Assembly (NCBI GenBank): GCA_014706295.1 | Contig: JACSVZ010000001.1 | Location: 116,509,111 to 116,573,110 of the forward strand | Source: Lycocorax pyrrhopterus obiensis | Taxonomy: Eukaryota; Chordata; Aves; Passeriformes; Paradisaeidae | Direction of reading: 5' to 3' | Length of the DNA: 64,000 nucleotides | Shown: one piece after another, positions 11,958 to 25,605 of the stretch | Layout of the letters: every line of letters starts with the position of its first letter | How positions within the stretch are numbered: the stretch's first letter is position 1 | The notes under the pieces: generated by a model | Database searches by the model: none | Told to the model about the DNA's origin: nothing | Seen by the model: the letters and a program-made list of their open reading frames with translations, nothing else | Program-made: the position numbers and the translations under genes

Positions 11958-14829
11958 ACAAAAGCAGCAACTTGTTTTAGCATTGTGAGATATATTAAAT
12001 ACATCTTGTTTAAATGAGACATAAGAAATGCATCTATGAAACCCATTTATCCACGTGGATGCAATACGGTGGTAAGAACAGTTCAGCATCATCATGGCTC
12101 TATGAAATCTTGAAAAATAGCTTGCACTGTGTGTGAGGAACTGATGGAAAAGTCTACCTCACCACTACATTAACTGAAATGAGAACGCTTGGACTTTGTG
12201 CATTTCCTCTCCGTGAGGCTGAACACTCCGGGTAGGCAAATGGTTATTTCCTTCAGCCTCAGTCATTCCCATGCCCTGGCACAAGCACACAGTGTGGTCT
12301 GTCAAAATTTCCCACTTAGTAGCACATTCAGACAGAATTTGCTCCCTGCAAGTCCTTTTCTAATTGTAATAACAGTCAAAATAAAGTGGCAAATCTTTAG
12401 CAGCTGCGTCATCCATTGTCTTCTGCTCACAGAAGATGCAAGGACAAGAAAGTCCCTGTCTATGTTGGCAGATCTGCTGCTGCCAGTGAAACCTGGATCA
12501 CTGAGAACCTTCAGAAAAGAAAGGAGAGAGTATTCCAGTGAGGAAAAATTCATGCCTCACATAAATAATACCTGACCTTTGTAAAATTTGAGAAATACTA
12601 TACCTAAAGAATTAAGGTTATTTACAAAACAGAGCAGTGTGTTGCCGGGGCACAAAAGGACTTCTGAGGCTCTGGTTACTACCACAGTTAAAATCTGCAT
12701 GCTCACAGGTCAGCTGAAGGAAGCCCCTCACCACAAATGCAAATATAACAGAGATTCAGCACTGGAAAGAATTCAAATACATAACTGCCATGGCAGTTCC
12801 CTGTACATGAAGAATAAACCATTCTTTTCTAATTTATTCATATGATACAATGATTAAAAGTTCATCTCTCTTCCCCGCAGCACACGGATCTGACAATAAT
12901 TTATTCATGCTATTTTGAATGTGAGTGTGCAAGACATGTTAAATACTGTTAGATCACTTTCTGTTCCCAATATTAGATGAACTTATGATAATTATGGTGC
13001 CACCTTCCAAGCTGTGACATTTAAAACAAATCAGGATCACTCTGTTAACCAGCACGTCCAAGTCAGCCAACCACAGAACAAGAGTGAATCCTGAAGCACA
13101 GCTCCCTTCTCATTAACTCCTAATCACTGCAAATATCCTATTGTGGTACATGGTGGGAAACAGAGGCTTTCTTTTCAGTACACCCTTATACCAAGAAATC
13201 CAAATAGTATGGAATAATATTTGGGAAAATTACATTTTGCAAAGCTCTATCCCTCGGAAAGAAAGAAATTGTGTGTTATGGACTCCATGACACATCATCT
13301 CCACATATCAAATCATTTCTGAGATACAAACATCATGAGGCTGATGGCAACTGCAAGAAGAAAGCTCAAAACCAACGGCCTTGTCCAATCTAGAGGGAAA
13401 AGGGTGCTTTGGGGAGACGAAGAAGCTGGTTATTCACTTTTAATTTAAGTAGGATGGGTAAAGAGCTATCTCGCTGCTTTTCTTTGTGTTTACTTCAGGT
13501 ACCAAGGCAGTGGTTGAAGTGACTCATACAAAATGTGTGGGGTTCATTATTGGGGTAATATTTGCAATTCAGTCATTGACATTCCATATGAATTTGAAAA
13601 AGAGATCACACTTTTCCATGACCAAGCATTTTATATGTGGGCACCAGCTGAAATTCCATACATTTTCTTCTATATTATTCTAAAACTGAAAGTTTTCCCT
13701 CATGAATACTTCTGAAAGCAACTTGCTGTCTGGAAAAATAACTAATGGAAACCCAAGTCTCAAGGAAGTGTGGAAAGATGTTCAGACAGTTCAGCACTGT
13801 AAAATCTTCCCAAGGCTGCTCCACATTTTCACCTCTCTAACGGCAGCAAACAAAGAATAAACAGAGATTTCCTTCTGGTCAGAAGGAAATCAAGAGTCTT
13901 GGATTATCACCTACTCACACTTCACATTGTACAGCAACAAAACAAATTCTGGTTGGTAAACAAAGACTCCTGTGAACACGACAATCAACTCAAAAAATGG
14001 CTTCATTCGGCATTGACTGGGACTCCATCCCTGCACCAGAAAATACACATATACTTGAAGAATGTCTTATTTCAGTGTCCTAAGAACCCTCAGTAACAAA
14101 TTGGCTAAAATGGCCACATCTATCTTTACTATGAGATACATGAGGAAATTATTTTACTGCTTTAACTCATCTTAAAACACAAAAAGAAAAAAAAAAAGCA
14201 AAAATAATAGGCATGCCATGCAGCAGATTAACTTGGACATTAACTGCAGACCATTGAGAAGAGAATGAGTAATTATACTTAACTCAATGGTGATAACTCT
14301 GGTCTCCAGCTCTCCACTGCCCTCAATCAAGAGCAATTCTGTTCAAGTTAGTCAAATGGACTGAGTCAAAATTGGTGTGAGATCAATGTCCAGTTCAAGA
14401 ACTAATGAAACCTAGTGGAGAGTTTTTGTAGGGTCTTTTGTTTCCAAGGAAGAAGGCCACAGGGGGAGAGGGAGCGGTTTATTGTCAGCATTTAAAACTT
14501 GGCTCAAGTTCAAGTCCTTCTTTCCCCATAAAATACCAACAGAAAAGTTGATGTCTCAAAGTACCACCAGTTTTTCAGAGTTGTTTTGGGGTCCTTGCTG
14601 AAATTTTGTTATTTTTTGATGGGGGAATGGGTGCGCAGTTATTTTTAACAGAACCTCCAGAATTTTACAACATTTTAGAATGAAACAGAAAATTTAAGAA
14701 AATGTTGTCTAGCCTGAAAATTTAGATACAATTATTGATAAAGCTTTTATTCCTAGCATTGTCTTTAACGTTTATTTCACTTCTCATTATCCCACTGATT
14801 TTGTTAGTGATAAATTCAGTTAACATCCC
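11958..14829. other. Intergenic, no gene recognised
   Basis: Open frames at 12189-12575 and 12588-12845 have no recognised domain. AT-rich, with an A run at 14188-14197. No transposon identified. Confidence 0.45.
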
Positions 14830-14935
14830 CAGGCTGAGTCTGTTTTGCCTGTGATGGTATTTGGTCCATCTCTCTGTCCTTAACCCATGAATCCTTTGTT
14901 TTCTCTCCCCTGTCCAGTTGTAGATGGGATTGAGT
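14830..14935 (+). mobile_element. ERVL-like LTR fragment, plus orientation
   Basis: The phrases GTGATGGTATTTGGT, CCATCTCTCTGTCCTTAACC, CATGAATCCTTTG and TTTTCTCTCCCCTGTCCAGT match, in order, the R/U5-side phrase that I know from avian ERVL-type LTRs. The rest of the LTR is missing on both sides, so this is an old fragment. Recognition is from memory; a repeat-library search would settle it. Confidence 0.55.
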
Positions 14936-14949
14936 GTTGTTTCTTGTAG

Positions 14950-15043
14950 TTTCTCTCTTTTTTTTCTGTTTTGGGGGTTGTGTCATTTTGGTTTGGTTTT
15001 TTTGGTTTGGGTTTTTTGTTTGTTTGTTTTTTTTTTTTTTAAA
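14950..15043 (+). repeat. T/G-rich low-complexity tract
   Basis: Long T runs with interspersed GG (repeated GGTTT-type units) and a terminal (TTTG)n and T14 run. It directly follows the LTR-like scrap. Pure strand asymmetry, with no coding value. Confidence 0.85.
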
Positions 15044-16619
15044 ACATGAATAGCTTGCAACAGCAGACACCTGAATTTTAAACCCCTACATGAGCATATA
15101 TTTACTCCTCAAAACCTTGACACCTGTCAACAAATTTTCAGGATGACATTTTCAGAGAATACTTTTGCATGTTAAAGCTGGACCTTGAAGAACCTGAAAT
15201 TTTAAATATGCTAGAAAGTTTCTGTTTGCTTTTTAAATAAAATTAATTTTGGCAAAATACATTTGTACTCGTCACAGAGGCATCACACAAATTTTACCCT
15301 TTGCCTAACAGCATTATGGGGTCTGCTGTCCACCTTCTGTACATGGAATTGTAATTTAGTGTACAAATTACGATGATATTTAAAACACTAACATTTATGC
15401 TAAAAGTATGTATAATCTCTTGCAAAGTTATATACTGATATAGACAATAAAAAGCAAATTAAAAAGTTTCAGTTTTGTCTTTTAAAACACTTGAAAATAC
15501 AGATGAAATCGCACTGTGCCTGAAATCATCAAGCAACCATATAGAAAAATCCTTCCAAAGGTGATGTGTGGTGATCACTTCATGATCACTGCACGCCTTT
15601 CTGAAAAAGCTCACTTTTCACATCACAAGCCTGCTGTTTCATTTTTCAGCTCCGAAATGACACACACATCTAAAAGTTGGGAAAACCAACAACCAAACCA
15701 CAAAAAAGTCTCCCCCACAAAAACCAAACCTTACACGAATCTCAATGTGAAGAAGATAGAGATACACATGTTAGCATGGAAATGTTGTTTGTTTCAGCAG
15801 CCCTGGGGATATTCACATGCTTACAATCGCATTTATTGAAGTGGTTTGACAAACCAGGCATGGGAAGTCTGATATGACCGTGCTGATATAGACAATTGCT
15901 GGCATGTGCAGAAATCCCTCATGGCTGCTAGACAGAGTCCTGTTTTTCTTGCAGTGGTGTCTCTGGAATATCCAGAGATTAACAGAGAAGTAAGCTGGCA
16001 TTTATCCTCACGGAGCTGTTAGTAAATGCTGGTTTGCATCTCTTGCCCTTGCAAGAAGTGGAATCAACTTTTTTTTTTTTACTTTTAAGGGAATCATCAT
16101 CCCACAGCCTGTGAAAGCGAATAAATCTTGGACAAACAGAGGCACACACACCTTCTTTGCAGTGCACATACGTAGTTATTTTCACATTCACATCCATGAT
16201 ATCTAAAAAAACAATCAAAATGCTTGTTCCTGGCTTCTCCACAAAGGAAAACACTGCTCTCAACATCACAATTCTCCACATGGGAATTTTTGTACTGGGC
16301 TCATACTTCCAAGGCAATGGTGCCTGTACTAAGGTGCATTCTTCAAAACTAGGAGGCAACACTGGGAAAAGAAGGCAGAGAATAAGAGTGCTTGTCTATT
16401 GAACTATTCCTGCATTCCTTTTGGTGTTCACAAGTCATAAAAGCAATCATAACATTTTGACCGAAAGTTTCTCAACATACAGGTATGCAAAAATCAATTT
16501 TTTTTTTTAAAAAGTGGTTTATTGCTGTGTTTTATTGGCATTTTAAACAGGAAGAGAAGTGGAATTTTTTCCTCCTAATAGCAATAGGAGGTTTTACTTG
16601 TTCTTAATGAGAAACATTA
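15044..16619. other. Intergenic, no gene recognised
   Basis: AT-rich sequence with an A/C-rich stretch at 15685-15735 and T/A runs at 16070-16081 and 16498-16513. No exon or mobile element identified. Confidence 0.45.
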
Positions 16620-16880
16620 TCTTACCAGAGAGCTGAGTCTTCTCATTTTCATTTATATAGGAGATTGATTAACACTTAGCTAATTGGCACATGCAAATAA
16701 GGATTAGCTGAATTTGTTTTTCTTTACAGCTCAACGACTATAATTTAGATACTTATTTAGATTAAAATCTGTTATTTTTTGAAGGTAATTATCTGCCTGT
16801 TGTCAAAAATAACACAGTAAAATATATTACTAATTGTACTTTACACGTGTTTCAGAAAATAGTTAATTAACTTTACCAAA
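16620..16880. promoter_or_regulatory. Candidate conserved element with POU octamer and TAAT cores
   Basis: A perfect octamer ATGCAAAT lies at 16691-16698, directly beside CTAATTGG and GGATTAGC. Further cores are GATTGATTAAC, CTATAATTTAG, GGTAATTATC, CTAATTG and GTTAATTAAC. The sequence is complex, AT-rich, free of recognised repeats and without a coding frame, as in deeply conserved enhancers. Unproven without alignment. Confidence 0.38.
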
Positions 16881-19800
16881 AAAATAGGCACAAAAAAAGC
16901 AAAGCTTCACTTCACAGTATTGGAACCAGGTCTTCTAATGAGAGAATAAAGACACTTTTTTTCCAGTGAACATCTGCAATATAACTAGAAATAGGTGAGA
17001 ATGCAGACTGTCTTTTGAATCCCCACTCTAAATAAAAGATAACTTTTCCAGCGTTGATTTATAAGGAAGAAAGGTCTCCAGGGTGTCTGGCCTCCTACCC
17101 ACCTGCCCTTCCCCGTTATTCACGGCAAGACCTGTTTCAGAGAACAGCTTAGGAATGACTGTGTGGCTGGATGGGACAAGGCAGCTGTTTTCGAGGCATT
17201 TTTTGTGGTTTGAAGTTGTTTTTTGGATGTTTTGGGCTGAGTGAGAACAGGTGGGCAGATGCGGGTGTTCGGCAAAGCAGCAGCGCGAGAGCAGAGACCT
17301 CACAGCAGCAACTGTGTGTGGCTCAGCTCGTTCCATGGCTTAGGAAACAATGCAGCCTGGAACAAGAAATTGCTCCAAAAAAAACTTTCTCTTTGCTCTC
17401 TTCCTGCACTGTTACTGGAGGAGCTCATATGGATGTAAAGAATTAGTTTTAATACTTATTATCTCACAGAACCAAAGCAGCTAAATCATGTACATGACAC
17501 TACAAAGATTTGAACTTCTATTATCATCTTCCAAGGTTTATACTATCATGTATTTGAAATATTTTAGTAGAGCTTCTCATGAAGCACCAAGCAATAGACC
17601 AAAGCCAACTCTACCCAAGAGCTTACAAGATAATATTTAGAATTCAGAACAAGCACTGTAAAGCTTCAGCAACCCATAGGGCAGCAGCTGGAACTGTGAA
17701 ATGCAGCCTCTGGTATATGATTTGAATGCTTCTGTGAGGTGTAGTTACTGTCTCTCCAATTTCCTCCTCCAAGTTCAGTGTACTGCAGCCCCAAAATTTA
17801 TTAAGGTGGTTGAGTTTATCCACCAGACACTGAGTGGTGGCCATAATGAAACAATTTTGGAACTTGACTCAGCCTATTTCTTTCACACTTAATTCAACCC
17901 TCCATTCCCTCCTTAAATCCTAGTAAACAGTATATCCTCTCAAATTAGTCTCCACAGATTGCCTCTTTGGCCAGCAGGATTCAGGTTCCAGAGAGCTGCC
18001 ACGGGCACGTTGGCTGTCACCAACACAGCTGCTAAAATTGCCCTCTCCACTTATCCGTGCTCACATACCCCACACATCACCCAACAGAGCCTTCCTCACA
18101 CAAAGCAGGGACACCTCAATCTGCCCCTGAAGGCAGGGTTCACTCCTCACCCCTTCTGCTTTGAGGTGGAACCTCCTCAGAAAACCAACAGGGAGAAAAA
18201 GCACTCTAGGGATGGTCTCTTGGTGTTTGCCCACTTTCTCTGCCTTGTATCATATCTGGCTAGCTTGGGTATTTTTCTCTTTAATAGACAAGGGAAAGAA
18301 TTGGATTGTCATGTCCCACTTCATGGGAAATAGCCCATCCAGAGCGAGTTCAGGAGTCTCTCCTCTCCTTTCTTTCCCTCCGAGGACCCAGAAGGGATGA
18401 CAGCGGGTTGTCCCCTGTCTGGTTGATGTCAGAGGTGTATCAAGGAGGAGTCAGCCTGGCTGTAGCCACACAGACCTTATTGACCACTTTCTGTGCAGTC
18501 CATGCAGAGTCCCTGTTGCATACACCCTGCATTTACTACTAGTATTCCATTAGGACACCCCAGGGACCTTTGCAGCACCCTGCTAAAACCAGGTTTAAGC
18601 AAGACAGCATGAAGATAACCAGCTTGAAGTTCCTCTCACATCCAAGCACATCACTGACATCTTGCAATCTAACTGAAATCTAATTGTACTTCCTGAAACA
18701 GCTTCTCTATTTCCTCCAGAGCTCAGCATAATTATTCCCTACAGTGCTATTCCCACAGCTTAAAAGGACTGTGAAAATACCACAAGATGAAGGTGTTACC
18801 TCCAAACAATACAATATTAAAACACATGCTCTAGAGCAGAGAGCTTCCCACTCAACCTCTGCACAGAACCAACAACTTCCCAAGTTAAGTTTAAAAATTT
18901 CTAAGTTACAAGTGTACAGGGCAGATCAGAATCAAGCAAGCTCCACACCAAACAACTTGAAAAGCTTGCCAGGAAGTCAGAAAAAATATGCACGTTCTCC
19001 TTAAAGTCTAAAATAATTTAGAAGCTTTAACCAAAATGTCAGCATGTGTCAAGAAATATTAACTTATATAATACTGCACCATTTTGCTTGCCAGATAATA
19101 TTATAGAAACTTGGCATTCTAACTGCTTCATGCTTTTCTAAGTGTTCTTACATGACTACAATAACTCAGCATGATTGAAAGAGCAGTAAATTTTCCCCTG
19201 TTTAATTTTCACTTTCCATTTTATTCCACGACTGCTATGAGCACAGTTATATTTGGTTACAATACCAAAACTGTAATGACTTAGATTAAGGGTGCTTGTT
19301 TCCAAATACCCAGGCTAAACTGGTCTTTAAGGAGTTGAACACTTCAGCACCCATTTAATCAAATGGCTCATAACTCTACACCACTAACTTCTATATACAT
19401 AATCTTATATAAACCTTTGCATCCCTGTATGCCTTGAAAAATAAACATTGACTCAACCACCTTTTGAGGGTCTGAGTCCACAAGGACCTCACTTTGACAA
19501 ATACCTATTAGCACATCTAAGTTTTCGAAGGAACCAGCCCCAAGACCCCACAACATTTTTGGTGATTACTACAAGACTATTAAGATGGATTAGCATCCTT
19601 TCCTTCAGAATAAATACAAGCCTGAGCCATCTGGACCTTAAAACCTGGCAAAGAGTGGACAGAATTTTATTTAGATTTAGGAAAGATGTTCCATAACACT
19701 AAGAATTTGTGAATCAGCTTTGATCTAGGCTACTAGAATATAACAAAGAGGTTTTTTTATTTTCTTTTCCAAACACCACATAGAGGTGCCTGCAGTTTTA

Positions 19801-20740
19801 TACCAGACAGTAAGAATGCCATGCCGAATTACCCCACCCATTTGCCAACACCCACTGCATTTTTAATTGCACTTCATATGTTCCTTTCAATGCCAGCTTT
19901 GAAATCTTTGCCTGTCTTGGAGACGAGATGAGTGGGAACTGGCACAGCAGCAATGAGGACTAAAAGAAAGCTCTGTCCTAGAAGGCAGAGCTGGATTACC
20001 ATAAATATCTGTGGTACAGACACCAAACTCCTGGTGGTTTATGAGGATGATCACTTGCTACATCATGCTTTTTAAACTTATTCATAACCTGTGTCTGTTT
20101 TTCTGGGAACCTGAATCCTGTGCCTGCATTTAACTCTCATTAGCTATAAATCAATTAATAAATGGAGAGTTAAATAACTTGCTGGAAAACCCTTAGGGCC
20201 ACTAACCAGATATCAGGGTTTGTAACCTTTCCTAAGCCACTGGGAATAGAATACTAAATAACATTTTTATTATCTCTTGGTTCTTAGATATTTATTCATC
20301 TTTAAAACAACGACATTCTAAAGGGTGATAGCAAGCCAAAAAAGCCCAGCCAGAGCCAGCTGCATTCAATCCACATTTCAAAAATATACAGACCTAAATT
20401 CAATTTATTTCTTAAAATATTTTTAATCTTCCTCCCAAAACGTATCACATAATTAGATATTGTATATTTTTTTTAAATAGGAAATACAGCAAATTGATAG
20501 CCTGACACAAAAATCAATATATCATTATCTGAATTTTTCTTTCAAGCTACCAACAAACAAGAAAAGACTGGAGATTAAGAAGGGAGAATTTCTTGCTGGC
20601 AGCATTTTATTTACTGGTAGAGGCAAGGACAAGAAAACAGGGTTGGCAGTTCCAGAAATGGGGGTAGGTAAGGCTGCTCCAAACCTATGGAGGCATCCAA
20701 CATCCAGGATTTGATTTTACCAGGCAGTTCATGGGACTTG
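16881..20740. other. Intergenic, no gene recognised
   Basis: Open frames at 17028-17446, 17959-18542 and 18744-19004 were read and match no family I know. No transposon identified. Confidence 0.45.
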
Positions 20741-20790
20741 TGCTGGAATGAGGTGATCTCTAAGCTCCCTTCCAACGCAAGCCATCATAA
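20741..20790 (+). mobile_element. CR1 LINE 3' tail, plus orientation
   Basis: TGGAATGAGGTGATCTCTAA, then GCTCCCTTCCAACGCAAGCC and ATCATAAAATAAAT match the final tens of bases of avian CR1 (the usual phrase is close to GATCTCTAAGGTCCCTTCCA). Earlier CR1 sequence to the left is not evident, so this is a strongly 5'-truncated or decayed copy. Confidence 0.7.
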
Positions 20791-23700
20791 AATAAATAAC
20801 TATTAGCTAGAAATGGCATGGAATGGTGAAAAAGCCTAAAGAAAACAGATCTTTTTTTCATCCTGGCTTTTCCCCAGTTAAAAAATACACGTTTGTACAC
20901 TTCCATTCACAAACAAAAGAGGGTTTTTGAGCCGATGTGCTACAAATACCACACCTGGCTTTTTTGCTACATGCACCAGCCAGAGTAGTCTAACTCATCA
21001 GTCTGGATGTGAGTGCAGTCAAAACATCTGGGTTTAACCCACACTGGTTAATCCCAGGGATTCAAATCCCATCCTATAAACATTCTTGACATCAGCTGTA
21101 AAGACTGATATTCCTAACCAGCACATCTTCACCAATATGAGCTCCCAATTTTAAACATTTCACACAATCATCCAGAACGAAAACATCGCCAGATGTGAAC
21201 AACTTCAGGAGAAATCCACTCATCTAAAATGTGGCGTTTTTGGTCGTGTACTGACCAGGTAAGCAGATCACACTGTATTGGAACCTCTGCTTAACAACAT
21301 GAGCAGGTTTTACAACCATGGGGTTTTTTTCAAATTTGCTTGGGTTGAAGATATCTGTGCCAAATTGCAATTCAGAAAAAGCTTCCAAAGCTGAGATATC
21401 ATCTAAGTAGGAACAACGGAAGGAAAAAAAAATGACCCCACACACTGTTATAAAAATCTAAACCTGAATTTAAAACACATACACCAGAAAAACCCCAACT
21501 AAACCTAAAAAACTAACCACACACAAAAAAACCACCTCACACACACAGGGGAAAAAAATAAAGACACGAGATGGTCACACAAAGATTTCATGTGTCCCAT
21601 AACCAGACACCACACAAGTCCAGAGCAGAGACTGAAGATGCTGGAATTCACAGATTTCTCCCTGTGAGTCTTGCGTGTGGGTTCTGAAGAATTTGAAATC
21701 CAAGCTGAATTCTCTTCACAGGAAATCCTGTGCTCAAATAATATCAGCCCTCTGTGCTTTTTACTATTAATGTTCAAGAAGAAGTAACATTTTTACTACT
21801 AGAACCACTACAAGGAAAGCCTGGGAGGGAACCCACAAAAAATAGCTGCCCATACATAATTTTGGTTTGTTTCTTAGGTAAAAGTCACACAGAAATATGG
21901 AAAATCCAAGTAACTTGCTAGAACACGATCACAAGAAAGGGGAAGCGTGAATGTAAAATAAACTTTTGCAAGACAAGAAAAAAATCACAGGGGAAAAACC
22001 AGACAAGTTTTCTATTCATGATTATGAGAAGTCAGAGCTACATCCCTTTGTGCAGAGATGAGCAAGAAGAACAAAGTGTGACAATGCAACACCAGCAAAC
22101 TGCTCCCTGTAGTTTTCAAATCTGAAGGAAAGATTAATTTGGATCTTGGCACATTTGGCAGGCAGCTCTGGATCCATGGTGCTGAGGGAGGAGACTCAGC
22201 TTGGAGACCTCTTGCCTTGATCTTTGTCAAGTTTCTGCACAAATGGATGTGCTGCTGCTGTTTCTTCTCTGAGTATCAGTGAGACCCTTCCACCCTGCTC
22301 TCCTCATTGTTATTCTCCTACACAGAGAATGTTTCTTGCCCACTGGATGCAGATATAGATGCATAAAATGATGTCTAGCATGGAGCAACAAGCCCATTCC
22401 CTTAAAAAAAAAACTAATATTGATTTTCATATTCTGCAACTCACCCTCCACTGTTGTCAAACCCAAATTTTAATGAAGCATCAGGTAAGACCCACCTGGA
22501 ATTCTGTGCTCAATTGAAAATACAATTACTTTTCTTTTTAATTTCTCTTGGTTGTGTTATTTCAATGAAAAATCTGAAAAACACGATCTGGAACAGTGCT
22601 AGAAACCTAATCAAAGGATAAACAGAAATGTAAGAGACTCTTGTAGCTCCTGGACTCCAAACCCAGAATTGCTGAACCAGACTTCTGCATGCTTACATCT
22701 GGTCAGGATTTATTTCATTTTCCAGTTCGATTCTTCTTCATTTTTTTTAACATCTTAATGCAAACATTCTCCTGGAAAGAGTGAAAACTACAGCTACAGC
22801 CCAGGAGGATGCATGTGTGAGGCTGAGACAGCTGCAAAGCTGAGCAAACACTGCTCAGGAGAGCTGCTGAAGAGATGCTCGTGCAGCTCACAGGAGCAGC
22901 AGTTTGCTGAACCTGCATCCCTACAAGCCATGACACATTCTCCTGTGCCAGTAGGTTTCCCTACAAGACAGATGTGTGCATGTAAATAGTTAATAGATCA
23001 TGTCCCTTCTAAAAGGCAGCTCGTCTGACAATAATAAACAAAAATGTGCAAACACAGCACACGAGAAAATGCCTGAAGATGGTCCAATTTACATTAAAGA
23101 CAGATGTTCTGACCCTGAGCATATTGCTTTCCTAAGGATCATTTTTTTGGTTTAGTCTGCCAGGCATACCTGCACATTTCACACAAAGTAAAAAATAAAT
23201 TTAAAAAAATCTGGTATTATCTTTTATTTCTTGTGCATGAAACAGAAGGTGACCCTGAGGAGATCAACAGAATTCAGCTGAAGCTGGATGCTTCAAAGTT
23301 GTTGTTTTGAATGTAAAGACACTGACAACACTGCCACAAAGACAAATTTTACGTGCTCATTTTAATGGGGAATTTTATTCTACTTTTTGCATTACCCATT
23401 TCTTTCACCCAAATAAGGGGCCTGATTTGCAAAAACATTCAAACTCAAACATTTAGTTCCAGACGTATCTGGGGAGCTGGAGGGCAGGAAATAGGTCATT
23501 GGTTTTGCAAGACCCTTATTTACATTTTAGCCAAATAACATCTTTGGATGGGGTTTTTTTGGTCCAGTATTGTCATTTCCCGTCATCCCTGCCATGACAC
23601 CACACAGAGGGGAGGGAGCATTGGTGTGTTCCCATGAAAGGCAGCTTGTGGGAGGCACTGAAACCAGGAATGTGGCAGATGTTGGATGCTCCCCTTCTCC

Positions 23701-25519
23701 TCCCCTGGCAGGCATCTGCCCTCACAAATGCTGGAGCACGAGCGGGGTGAGCAGCTGCTCCTGGTGGCATCATTCCCAGGTGGGAGCTCCTTCTCCTGCC
23801 CCTCTGCTCCTTTCCCTTCCTCACAGCCCTTCACCCAGCCTGGATCCTGGGCAGCCTGCTGCTGGAGCCCTCTCCTCTGTCTCTCTTGCTAGGAAGATGG
23901 ATTTCCTACAAAACTTTCCCCCACACTTCCTTTAAGTCTCTGACTGCGGCTCCTCTCTGGCCCCCTTCCCCCTCACAGCACTCTGTAGCTGTAAGTGGAA
24001 TGTGCCACCACACAGCAAAACCAGTCTCTGTTCGCTACCTCCCCCTCAAAACAGTTCAGATAATTGATAATAAAATAAATGTGTTTTCAGGCTAAAAACG
24101 TGTCACAGCCCTCTGTACACAGAAGCTACACTTTGGGCTCCAGCACAACCAAAGGTCAGATCTATGTGGTCTGAAGTTTTGTTTTCAGAGGAAAAAAAAG
24201 AAGGTGTTTTATCCCCCTGAGTGTACAGCACAGCCCATACCCCTGGGGGGCAGCCCCAAGGAAATGCACGGTCCCAAAGAGAGATCCAGTGAAGCCCAAG
24301 GACATCAATCCTATTTTGCCCCCATTTTAAGTACACTGACTGCATAGGAGCTCAGCTCTGTTGTGCCAGGTATCCTTCATGCACTGTAATTTTAATTCCT
24401 GCATGGGTTACCAGATAAAAGTTCCTCCAAAGTTATTTTTCCTTACAGGAAGATGAAAAATGTCATAAAAAGTTTCAACTTTCACTCCTTAAAAAGGGGT
24501 TAGCAGAAATTAATGTTATCTGGGTATGCTTTGTGATTAAGTCTCAAACATCTTTTCAGATAAAAGGAGTTTATCACTTCATACTTTAATAACAGCTGAG
24601 AGCACCAGCCTAAAGCTAAAAAAGTCGTCATCATGCCAACAAGAAAATGATCCAGAACCATCTTAGACAAATATCTTAATAAGGAAAGCAAAACTTTTGC
24701 CCTCTCGCTTCAGAAACAGAGATACACTAAATTACTCAGATCCTCATTAAAGATTTACTCGGGAGGAAGGAGGGGGAAGAAAAGAACCAAGGCAAAAAGT
24801 TGCAGTAATGTTTTAAAGAAACTTCCAGCAGCAGATTAAAGCCTAAGGAACATCAGCCTTCTCTCCCATCTAGAACAGAAGTGTTGGCTCTGGGCTCCAG
24901 CATGGATTTCACAGCTAACAAAAGACCACACACAATTTCACAGGCATTGTCAGGAGTTCACCTGAACCTAAACACTTCCGGTAGGGGCCAAACACTCAAT
25001 ATCTTGACCTAAACCAGGAGCAAGTCTTAAATTTGCTGTAGATATGCCCAACAAATTTAGACATGCAAGTACTTTAAAAGAGGGGAAATATGTAAATTAA
25101 AATAAAATACTGGGGGAAAAGTCTGAAATCTGCAGATGATGGTTGTTTGAAGTGCAAGAACATCAGAAAACTGTGATAGCACTACAGAGTCTGCGTGGCC
25201 AGGAGCCTGTCAGTGGAGAGGAAGCAAAAACATTTCAGCTATTACATTGCTCCTGGTAAACTTGTTTCCCTGAGCAGAAACGCAGCTCATTCCAGCTGTG
25301 GAATCCCTCCCCCAAAAACATCCCTTCAGCCCATTTTGAGCTTTGTTTAACCAACCAGCTCCACAGACCACACGGAAAGTGTTCCTAATGCCACTCATAT
25401 TCAAGTCCTTTTTTTTTTTAATCCCTGCTGAAGCCCTGTGTCATGTTTTGCATAGGCCGAGGAGAAACCCATATGAAACATATGCAGTTACATAAATTGT
25501 GGTCAAAGACTTCCTGACA
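20791..25519. other. Intergenic, no gene recognised
   Basis: An A/C-rich stretch lies at 21481-21562. A moderately GC-rich part lies at 23570-23990. Frames open there on both strands show no recognised domain. No transposon identified. Confidence 0.45.
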
Positions 25520-25605
25520 TGGAGATCTAGGAGGCTGTGGGATATTCTCCCGAAGGAAGTGGAGGAGACTCTAACAAGTGAGACCCTTAAAACATGTCCT
25601 AGCAG
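25520..25605 (+). mobile_element. Possible ancient CR1/L3-type LINE scrap, plus orientation
   Basis: The order GGAGGCTGTGGGATATTCTC, CCGAAGGAAGTGGAGGAGAC and GAGACCCTTAAAAC resembles the 3' region of old CR1/L3 LINEs, where a phrase about a 'gga(a/g)gtggtggag' segment precedes a 'tttaaaac' segment. Divergence is high and the match is from memory. Confidence 0.4.

Noticed and set aside
14816..15070. Lysine/glutamine-rich minus-strand frame
   Set aside because: It is the complement of a T/G-rich low-complexity tract plus an LTR scrap.
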